A stretch of DNA of 64,000 nucleotides, taken from NCBI GenBank assembly GCA_009839505.1, contig VXPO01000056.1:1-64000 (forward strand). The letters run 5' to 3'. Positions 25,973 through 32,516 of the stretch are shown piece after piece (positions within the stretch are counted from its first letter, which is position 1; every line of letters starts with the position of its first letter). Both the position numbers and the translations under genes were made by a program. This DNA is from Gammaproteobacteria bacterium (lineage in GTDB: Bacteria > Pseudomonadota > Gammaproteobacteria > Pseudomonadales > Azotimanducaceae). Below the pieces are notes generated by a model, which searched no databases, was not told the DNA's origin, and saw nothing but the letters and a program-made list of their open reading frames with translations.

Positions 25973-28162
25973 TCAGCGAATCGCGGGCTTCCTGGAACCG
26001 GCTCGCACTAGGGTCGCGGTGCCGTCCGAGACCCAGTACACGGTGTCCGCGGCCTCGAGCAGCGCGGGACGGTGGGCGACGACTATTCGCGTAATCGGCA
26101 GACGGGAGAGGAGTTCGACGATCTTTGCCTCGGTGTCGGCATCGAGGTTCGCCGTTCCCTCGTCCAGGATCAGGATCCGCGGCTCCCGGTAGAGCGCCCG
26201 GGCCAGGAGGACGCGCTGACGCTGGCCTCGGGAGAGGGCGCTGCCCATGTCGCCCACCGGGGACAGGTACTGCATCGGCAGTCTCATGATGTCGCGGTGC
26301 ACTTCGGCCGCCTTGGCGGCGTCGTGAACTCTCCCCATGTCGATTTCGGGATCGAAAAAGGCGATGTTGTCGGCGAGCGTTCCCGTAAGGAGTTGGTCGT
26401 CCTGTGCGACGACGCCAATGTGCTTGCGCCACGAGGGCCAGATCGCTGGCGTGCCGAGGGTGCCGTCGAGAAGGACGTCGCCGCTGGTTGGCGGATAGAG
26501 GCCGAGAAGTAGCTTGAGCAGCGTGCTCTTGCCTCCGCCGGAGGGGCCGGTAAAGGCGACGAAGGATCCGGGCGGCACTTCGAGATCGATGCCGTCAAGG
26601 ATCAGTGGCTCACCCGCCCCGTAACGAAAAGAAAGCCTCCGCGTCGCCAACGCGCCGCGAACCGGCTCGGCGACTTCCGCACCCACGTTCGGCATGTCGC
26701 GCTCCGCGTGCACGATGTCGCCCAAGCGGTCCAGGTGGAGGTGCAGGTAGGAGAACTGGACGATCTGGTTGACGAGCGCCAGGCTGCGATCGGTGAACGT
26801 CTGGCGAAAGCTCATGAAGGCGAACAGCATGCCGACGGAGAAGTCGTTCCCCGCGATGATCTGCTTGGCTGCAAAATAGACGACGAGGACGATCTGCAGG
26901 CCCGAGATCAACCGTTGGCCGGCAGTCATTCCGATCGTGAGCTTCCCCGCCGCGAACGAGGCGTTGATCACCTCGGCGTATCGATTGCGCCAAAGGCCCT
27001 CGCGTTCGGCCTCGCGACCGGTCAGCTTCACCACCGTGGAGGCGCGCAGGCTCTCGATCAGATGAGTCTGCGCCTTGGCGGCGGCGATGATTCGCTCCTC
27101 GGTGTGTCGCCGCTGCGAGGGGTAGAGGGCATAGGTGAACACGAGGCCGAGCAGGACGGACACGACGACCAGTGTGGCGAGTGGCGGTGAGTACAGGAAC
27201 AGGATCACGGCGGCGGCGAGTGCCATCAGACCGTCGATGAACGTCGACGCGACGCCCTGGGTGAGCGCCTCTTGAATCGGCCGCACGGAGTCGACGCGGG
27301 AGAGGATGTCGCCGACGTGGCGTTTTTCGAAGAACTCGGTCTTCACCCGCAGCAGGTGGTGGACGAGATTGCCGACGATCTGGAAGCCCATGAGGAAGCC
27401 GATGGATTGGAGCGTCCACGAGCGGAGCGCGGCGATGCCGACGCGTAGGACGACCAAACCGCCGAAGCCGAGGGCCAGAACCAGGAGAAAATCGAGGTCC
27501 CCCGTGGCGACTGCCTGATCGATGCTGAGTTGGAGGTAGAAGGGCGCGGCGAGGACGGCGGCCTGCAATGTCACGGATAGGGCGAGTACCTGCGCCAAAG
27601 CGGGCCAGAACCCGTCGATGCGGGACCAAAGGTCTCTCAAACGCGTCGGGGCCTTGGCAACGACCGGCATCATGTCGGGCGTCGGCGCGAGTTCGAGAAC
27701 GACGCCGGTGAAGTGCTTTGAGAATTCCGCGACCGTCAGTACGCGGCGACCGAGGGCGGGATCGTGGATCACAGCTCGGCCACGGCGCATGCGGGACAGC
27801 ACGACGAAGTGGTCGAGGTTCCAATGCAGGATGGCCGGCGTGCGCAGTCTTGGCAGTGCGTCGATGTCGGCCCGCAGCGCGCGGGTCGCGAGTCCGAATC
27901 TCCCCGCGAGATCCATCAGCCCGCGCAACGTGGTGCCGGCGAGTGACAACGAAAACCGCTGTCGCATGCCGTTCAGGTCGATGTCGTGACCGAAGTGGTT
28001 CGCGACCATGACCAGGCAGGCGAGCGCACACTCCGAAGCTTCGGACGCCCGCACGACTGGCAACCGGGACCGGCGGGTTAGTTCCCGCAGAACTGGCGTG
28101 AGGCGCGTCAAGTCGTCACCGGGCCGTCTGATACATCGACTCGAACAACGTTTGGGGAGCAC
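25973..28162 (-). CDS. C39-peptidase-containing ABC exporter (bacteriocin/colicin V type)
   Basis: 729 residues. An N-terminal C39 peptidase (about 35-165) has catalytic C45 (ASECALACLVM), H118 (LHWNLDHFVVL) and D134 (IHDPALG). The glutamine that normally stands six residues before the cysteine is alanine. Six membrane helices follow (about 190-450). The ATPase has Walker A GPSGGGKS, an LSRGQ signature instead of LSGGQ, and Walker B ILILDEGTANLD. The family removes double-glycine leaders and exports the peptide across the inner membrane. The ATG at 28162 overlaps the fusion-protein gene by 47 bases; a TTG at 28111 is an alternative. The double-glycine peptide at 32169 is the obvious substrate. 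Confidence 0.92.
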   Translation of the reverse strand: MLPKRCSSRCIRRPGDDLTRLTPVLRELTRRSRLPVVRASEASECALACLVMVANHFGHDIDLNGMRQRFSLSLAGTTLRGLMDLAGRFGLATRALRADIDALPRLRTPAILHWNLDHFVVLSRMRRGRAVIHDPALGRRVLTVAEFSKHFTGVVLELAPTPDMMPVVAKAPTRLRDLWSRIDGFWPALAQVLALSVTLQAAVLAAPFYLQLSIDQAVATGDLDFLLVLALGFGGLVVLRVGIAALRSWTLQSIGFLMGFQIVGNLVHHLLRVKTEFFEKRHVGDILSRVDSVRPIQEALTQGVASTFIDGLMALAAAVILFLYSPPLATLVVVSVLLGLVFTYALYPSQRRHTEERIIAAAKAQTHLIESLRASTVVKLTGREAEREGLWRNRYAEVINASFAAGKLTIGMTAGQRLISGLQIVLVVYFAAKQIIAGNDFSVGMLFAFMSFRQTFTDRSLALVNQIVQFSYLHLHLDRLGDIVHAERDMPNVGAEVAEPVRGALATRRLSFRYGAGEPLILDGIDLEVPPGSFVAFTGPSGGGKSTLLKLLLGLYPPTSGDVLLDGTLGTPAIWPSWRKHIGVVAQDDQLLTGTLADNIAFFDPEIDMGRVHDAAKAAEVHRDIMRLPMQYLSPVGDMGSALSRGQRQRVLLARALYREPRILILDEGTANLDADTEAKIVELLSRLPITRIVVAHRPALLEAADTVYWVSDGTATLVRAGSRKPAIR

Positions 28163-28919
28163 GGGCGACCTCGGCAGTGACGAGCATGCCGGCCCGAAGA
28201 GGTTCGCTGCGACCGCCGACGTTCACCCACTGGGCAGGAAGGCTGACCCGAATTGGAAAGACGGGCTTGGTGAAGGCAATGCGGCCATTGCCGGCCTCTT
28301 CCGGCAAAAGGGGGGCACTGGATACGTGAGTGACGACGCCTTCCTGGGCGTCGTGGTGGCCGAGATGGAGGGCGTCGTATCTCAAACGAAGGCGCTGGCC
28401 GGCCTCGACGAGTCCGAGGGCGTGCGAAGGCAGGAGGATCTCGGCCACGAGACCGTCACCCGCAGCGACCACGGCCACGCTGGTGCCCTGGGCGACGTAT
28501 TCGCCTAGCTGGACGCGAACGGCCTCCACCCGGCCGTCAAGCGGGGCGTGAACGAGGCCAGTACGGCTGGGTGATCGCGGCGTTGCTCGGTATTGCGTGT
28601 TTTGGCCGGGAGTGCCGATTCGCGCGAGTGGCTGGCCCGCTTTGACGTGGTCGCCCTCTGAAACCATGAGCGCGGTCACGAAGCCCTCGGCACCGGCGAG
28701 CACGCGTGCCAAGCCGCCCTCCGGGACGAGCCAACCGCGCGCGGATTCCATGCGAGTGTAGCTCGCGGTGGTGGCGAACCAAGTCGCCAGGCCAAGAACG
28801 GCGATGATGATCGCCAGAGCGCACCACGTTGCTAGGGGTGTGGCCAGCAGCACGTGGCCGTCGAGCCGCCCGGTGGCGTGGTCGAGGGCTTCTTGTCTGA
28901 ATAGGGGATGGCTGGTCAT
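28116..28919 (-). CDS. HlyD-family membrane fusion protein, short form
   Basis: 267 residues. The N-terminus (SHPLFRQEALDH) and single membrane helix (about 29-52) match colicin-V-type fusion proteins. The two halves of the lipoyl domain are at about 71-103 (VLAGAEGFVTALMVSEGDHV) and 121-152 (GLVHAPLDGRVEAVRVQLGE). Between them stand only about 17 residues, where the family normally has a long coiled-coil hairpin that reaches TolC. The beta-barrel part follows to residue 255. It lies 3 bases downstream of the DUF2857-like gene and overlaps the exporter gene. It should bridge the exporter to the periplasm, but TolC docking by the usual hairpin is not possible. Confidence 0.85.
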   Translation of the reverse strand: MTSHPLFRQEALDHATGRLDGHVLLATPLATWCALAIIIAVLGLATWFATTASYTRMESARGWLVPEGGLARVLAGAEGFVTALMVSEGDHVKAGQPLARIGTPGQNTQYRATPRSPSRTGLVHAPLDGRVEAVRVQLGEYVAQGTSVAVVAAGDGLVAEILLPSHALGLVEAGQRLRLRYDALHLGHHDAQEGVVTHVSSAPLLPEEAGNGRIAFTKPVFPIRVSLPAQWVNVGGRSEPLRAGMLVTAEVARAPQTLFESMYQTAR

Positions 28920-28922
28920 CGG

Positions 28923-29471
28923 TCACGCGCTCGTTGGCCCGATGCGCTTCGACTCCCGCCAGACGATGCGTAGCGGAACGGAGCAATTGCTGCTTATGGC
29001 GAGGTAGTCGGCGGGTGCCAATTGGTAGCGGCCGGACTCCTGCAGCCGGTGTTCAAGCGCGTGCCAGAGCAACGCTGCCTGCGCATCGGTGGGTTCGCGC
29101 GGTCTGCCGGCAGTGGCGACGCCAAAAGCCTGACGTAGCTTGGTATAGACGCGGCGGCTGGTGCCGAACAGGCGTCGTATCATGTCGTAGGGCGCATCGG
29201 CGCGGATCAGTGCGAGCTCCCACTCGGTGGACAGGCCGTCCGCGCGGGCACGTTGGATGATCGCTCGGAACGCTTCCCGATCGATCTTGATATCGAGGCA
29301 GTGTCTTGTCAGCCGTTCGATGCGCTTCAGGTCGCCAAAGGTGAGGCTGGCGATCGCACTGACCTCGGACAGGCCGAGCCCCATCCTGGCGAGCACTTCG
29401 GTCTCGCCGTCCTCGATGCAGCGCATGGCGTAGATCACCAGGGCCGCAACGAATTCACCGGTCTTGTCCAT
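28923..29471 (-). CDS. DUF2857-like protein, possible regulator
   Basis: 182 residues from the ATG at 29471, which overlaps the permease stop as TGATG; a longer frame to 29591 is rejected. The pattern LGLSEVSAIASLTFGDLKRIER, IRADAPYDMIRRLFGTSRRVYTKLRQAFG and AGRPREPTDA resembles DUF2857 proteins known from integrative elements, which carry a FlhC-like or helix-turn-helix-like core. The role is unknown; sitting between permease and fusion protein in a peptide-export operon it may be a regulator. No metal motif or membrane helix is present. Confidence 0.6.
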   Translation of the reverse strand: MDKTGEFVAALVIYAMRCIEDGETEVLARMGLGLSEVSAIASLTFGDLKRIERLTRHCLDIKIDREAFRAIIQRARADGLSTEWELALIRADAPYDMIRRLFGTSRRVYTKLRQAFGVATAGRPREPTDAQAALLWHALEHRLQESGRYQLAPADYLAISSNCSVPLRIVWRESKRIGPTSA

Positions 29472-30721
29472 CAGTCGTGCCGCGCATCGGGCACGGGATC
29501 CAAGTCGATCCGCGCCATTCCAAGACCCCCCACGTAGACCGCAGCGAACGCGGTCAGAAGGCATGCGGCGAGGGCGGTCGCCAATCCCCAAGGGCCGTAC
29601 ATCCAGGCCGCGGCGGAAAGGGCCACCACCGCTGGTGTGGCGACGAGCGTGCTGAGGCGGCTGGACAGCAGCCAGCGGGATCTACCGGCGAACGCCAGGT
29701 ACGCGTGGCAAGCGGCGAAGGCCAACAACATCATCTCGACGAGGTGCCAGCTCGGGCCGAGAACGACCACGACGGCGGTGAACACGCCCGCAGCGAACAT
29801 CGAATTGGCGACGATGGGCCAGATCGCGCGCCGGGCGGCGTCCAAGCGCGACTTGGCGACACCGGCAAGCAAGAGCCACGCGGCTCTGGGAATCGGTCCG
29901 GAGCGGAGGGCCACGGATGAGCCCGAAGCAGTGATGTTCGCGCACACCGAGCCAACGACGACGATCAAGGGACCGTCCCGCCACTCGAGCTGCGGCAATC
30001 GGTGTGCCATCGCACAGCTTGCCGCCAGAACGCCGGACCAGAGAGCGACCCGCAGCAGAGAGGGTTCCCATACGCCGCTAGGCGAGTTCCCGCCGGCCAT
30101 GCGCAACCGGAGCCACCTTGAGGTCGCGGGCGGCGACGGGATGGTGGGCCTGTGGAGACGAAAAGCGAACCTGGAGAGGGCCACCGTTGCCGCAGCCAGG
30201 GTGATGACGGTGACCGTGGCGTTCGACCAACCGAGCAAGGGGGTGGACGCGTACGCTTGCAGAAACGGCGCGAGCGGAACGAGGATCGCGAGGAAGAGGA
30301 TGAGGTAGGACGTCAATGCGGGACGCTCGCCGCCGCCGAGCATTCCGGCGGCGAGGGCGAGCGGTCCCCACACGAGAAGTGGCCACGGTTCCAGTCCACC
30401 GATCGACGCGACCGCGGCGTGGAGCCCAAGGGCGGCAAGTGCGGCGAGTGTTGCGACGCGGCCGAGCGCCTTGGAGAGACCAGGGGTGAAGTGGGATCCG
30501 GCCCATGCCGCGGTTCGCCGGACGCAAGCTCCGATCCAGGTACCAGCGATGGCGAGGGGTAGACCGGTGTAGAGATACGCGGTGCCGCCGAGCAAGTCGA
30601 TTCCGTGGAACGCGAGCCAAGCAAGAAAGGCGGCGTAGGCGGACAAGCCGATCAGCACCCGGGTCGAGGACGGGCGAAAGCAAGCGCCTGCGACGACCGC
30701 CAGTTGGCGAACAACGGTCAT
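29471..30721 (-). CDS. ABC exporter permease of the peptide locus (ABC-2-like)
   Basis: 416 residues from the ATG at 30721 (ATGA overlap with the ATPase). The surrounding reading frame is open to 31726, but upstream of 30721 it is antisense-like arginine-rich sequence. About ten hydrophobic segments occur, for example VLIGLSAYAAFLAWLAF, GTAYLYTGLPLAIAGTWI, YLILFLAILVPLAPFL and GLATALAACLLTAFAAVYVG. No recognised subfamily motif. Pairing with the adjacent NatA-like ATPase under a YtrA-type GntR regulator is the layout of self-immunity exporters in bacteriocin loci. Confidence 0.82.
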   Translation of the reverse strand: MTVVRQLAVVAGACFRPSSTRVLIGLSAYAAFLAWLAFHGIDLLGGTAYLYTGLPLAIAGTWIGACVRRTAAWAGSHFTPGLSKALGRVATLAALAALGLHAAVASIGGLEPWPLLVWGPLALAAGMLGGGERPALTSYLILFLAILVPLAPFLQAYASTPLLGWSNATVTVITLAAATVALSRFAFRLHRPTIPSPPATSRWLRLRMAGGNSPSGVWEPSLLRVALWSGVLAASCAMAHRLPQLEWRDGPLIVVVGSVCANITASGSSVALRSGPIPRAAWLLLAGVAKSRLDAARRAIWPIVANSMFAAGVFTAVVVVLGPSWHLVEMMLLAFAACHAYLAFAGRSRWLLSSRLSTLVATPAVVALSAAAWMYGPWGLATALAACLLTAFAAVYVGGLGMARIDLDPVPDARHD

Positions 30722-31545
30722 GCGGTGATGTCCAGGAAGAGCTCTTCCAGGGTGGGTTCGTCGACGTGAGTGGCCAGGGAAAGGTCGTGCTCGCGCCAGT
30801 TTCGGAGCCAGCACCCGGTTCCCGTGTGCGCCAGAACGTCTCGGCCTGGCGGTGGGCTTGCCAGGCCGGACACGCGTCGGACCTCCTCCTTGAGTTCGTC
30901 GATGCCGATGTGCAGCACGATCCGTTTGCCGTGGAGGATGGCCACGTGGGAACAGATTCGTTCCACGTCGCTGCAGATGTGGCTGGACAGCAGGACCGTC
31001 TGCCGTGACTGTGTGTTCAGTTCCCCGATGGTGCGAAGAAAGTCTCGACGCGCGCCGGGGTCGAGCATGGCGACCGGCTCGTCGAGGATCAGGAGGTCCG
31101 GTCGGGGGCCGATGGCAAGCAGCACGGCGACGCACTGGCGCATGCCCGGCGACAGCGTGCCGATGCGCTGGTCGGGGACGGCCCAGCGCTCGCGCAGCTC
31201 GGCCACTAACTGCGCGTCCCAATTCGGGTGGAAGCCGCGGACCAGGTCGATGCTTTGAGACGGGGTGAGCCACTCGAAGTCGCGGAACTGCTGGGGCACG
31301 AAACCGATCCGGCGGCGGACGGTGGATGGGGCGTTCCAGGCGGCGTGGCCGAATAGACGCGTCTCTCCGTGCCAGGCCTTTCGCAGGCCCAACGCGGTGT
31401 GGATGAGCGTGGTCTTGCCAACGCCATTGCGCCCTAGGAGCCCGGTGACGGAACCGGCTTCGACGACGAAGTTGAGCTGGTCGAGGACAGGCCGATTGCG
31501 GTGATAGCCGACGGTCATTTTGTCGAGACAGAGTGGTTCGCTCAT
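30718..31545 (-). CDS. ABC transporter ATPase of the peptide locus
   Basis: 275 residues from the ATG at 31545, overlapping the gntR stop by 4 bases. Walker A GRNGVGKTT, Q-loop FVPQQFRDF, signature LSPGMRQCVAV (a variant), Walker B LLILDEPVAMLDP and switch SSHICSDVERI are present. It resembles the CcmA/NatA group that drives ABC-2 permeases. Together with the next gene it should make a simple two-component exporter, plausibly protecting the cell from its own peptide. Confidence 0.9.
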   Translation of the reverse strand: MSEPLCLDKMTVGYHRNRPVLDQLNFVVEAGSVTGLLGRNGVGKTTLIHTALGLRKAWHGETRLFGHAAWNAPSTVRRRIGFVPQQFRDFEWLTPSQSIDLVRGFHPNWDAQLVAELRERWAVPDQRIGTLSPGMRQCVAVLLAIGPRPDLLILDEPVAMLDPGARRDFLRTIGELNTQSRQTVLLSSHICSDVERICSHVAILHGKRIVLHIGIDELKEEVRRVSGLASPPPGRDVLAHTGTGCWLRNWREHDLSLATHVDEPTLEELFLDITA

Positions 31546-31916
31546 GTGGACTTTCCTTCGGACTTCCAAGCGAGGTGTATGGCGTCGACGACCTCTTCCG
31601 GGGTGAGGCGAAGTCGTTTCGCGGCTTCGACGAGGGCGAGCGTTTGCGGGCGAAGGGACTCGTGGGGTGTGATGGTGGCGCTTTGGACGACCATGCCCAG
31701 ACCGCGTCGCCGCGCAACGATGCCATCGTGCTCGAGAAGGGTGTAGGCCTTCGAGACCGTCATCGGGTTGATTCCGAGGTCGCCGGCGAGGACGCGAACC
31801 GAGGGTAGGAGCTCACCGGGAAGTAGCTGACCGCTGGCGATGAGTTGGCAAGTCTGGTCCACGATCTGACGGTAGATCGGTGTTCCCGATGCAGCGTTGA
31901 GCGAGTAGATCGACAC
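31542..31916 (-). CDS. GntR-family repressor, YtrA subgroup
   Basis: 124 residues. A winged helix (PIYRQIVDQTCQLIASGQLLPGELLPSVRVLAGDLGINPMTVSKAYTLLEHDGIV in order) is followed by a short C-terminal helical tail rather than a large effector domain, as in YtrA regulators that control ABC exporters. The start is a GTG at 31916 with no Shine-Dalgarno; a TATACT box ends 9 bases upstream, so the mRNA may be leaderless. First gene of the exporter operon and most likely its repressor through the palindrome at 31920-31939. Confidence 0.88.
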   Translation of the reverse strand: MSIYSLNAASGTPIYRQIVDQTCQLIASGQLLPGELLPSVRVLAGDLGINPMTVSKAYTLLEHDGIVARRRGLGMVVQSATITPHESLRPQTLALVEAAKRLRLTPEEVVDAIHLAWKSEGKST

Positions 31917-31919
31917 TGG

Positions 31920-31939
31920 TGTATTAGTATATCAATACA
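31920..31939 (-). promoter_or_regulatory. GntR operator overlapping the -10 box of the exporter operon
   Basis: TGTATTAGTATATCAATACA is an inverted repeat (TGTATT / AATACA, 8-base spacer). It covers TATACT read on the minus strand (31926-31931), the best -10 candidate. No strong -35 is seen (TTGCTA is the closest). Repression by the adjacent YtrA-type protein is inferred from position and symmetry. Confidence 0.6.
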
Positions 31940-32032
31940 GCAATGTTAGCAAGGGCGCGGGCTTTGGTTGCGAATCGGAGGCAACGGGAGGGCGAAGCCG
32001 CCGAGTCCGTTACACACGCCGGGCGGGCAGGA

Positions 32033-32114
32033 CAACCGGAAACCTGCACACAACCCGGGTAGGTTTTTCGTTGACCGAGGGCGTGGTGAACGCGGACGGT
32101 AGTCGCACACCGTG
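32033..32114 (+). repeat. Shared ~80-bp leader, copy 2 (upstream of the double-glycine peptide gene)
   Basis: Matches 23346-23427: CGGAAA, CACACAAC, GGGTAGG, GTTGACCGA, GTGAACGCGGA and CACCGTG occur in the same order. It ends 54 bases before the peptide start. TTGACC may be a -35 element, but nothing like a standard -10 follows at 17 bases. Confidence 0.65.
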
Positions 32115-32168
32115 AGCGACGCAGTCCACGGCTGGCTACAAACATCAACTCGCCCAAGGAGTATGAAC

Positions 32169-32402
32169 ATGAATGCATTGAGTCGAATCCACGCCGACAC
32201 GGGAAATCTCGCGGCACCGGCAAGCATCAGAGAGCTGACCGCAGACGAGGTCGAGGAGGTGGCCGGCGGCGTACTGCCGATCTTGGTCATCGCGGCCGCC
32301 GTGGTTGTTGCCACAGTCCTGCAGGAGACCGGAAAGGAGTCCCCGTCGGAGGGCGACGAGGCCGGTGGCCCTGGTGATGGCGAAGACACCGGAGACAACT
32401 AG
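32169..32402 (+). CDS. Double-glycine-leader peptide (bacteriocin/microcin-like precursor)
   Basis: 77 residues. The ATG at 32169 lies 7 bases after AAGGAG; an ATG at 32163 is too close to it. The leader ends SIRELTADEVEEVAGG (residues 20-34), the classic pattern cut by C39 exporters after the two glycines. The predicted core of 43 residues is a hydrophobic helix (VLPILVIAAAVVVATVL) and then a strongly acidic, glycine-rich tail (KESPSEGDEAGGPGDGEDTG). There is no cysteine, and little serine or threonine for modification. It is divergent from the exporter operon and separated from gntR by about 250 bases. Class II microcin-like membrane activity is plausible; no close relative is known to me. 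Confidence 0.85.
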   Translation: MNALSRIHADTGNLAAPASIRELTADEVEEVAGGVLPILVIAAAVVVATVLQETGKESPSEGDEAGGPGDGEDTGDN

Positions 32403-32516
32403 GCGGGAGATCGCTTAGGCGCTTCGTCGGTACGGCCGCGGCAGTAGCCGTGGTCGTACCGAGCCGCCACTGTTCGCCCCCGTTCGCGCAAGGGAACAAC
32501 GTCGCGACGGACCGCG

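Noticed and set aside
29471..31726. A single 751-residue protein on the minus strand
   Set aside because: Only the part from 30721 is membrane-protein-like; the rest is arginine/proline-rich antisense of the ATPase and gntR genes.
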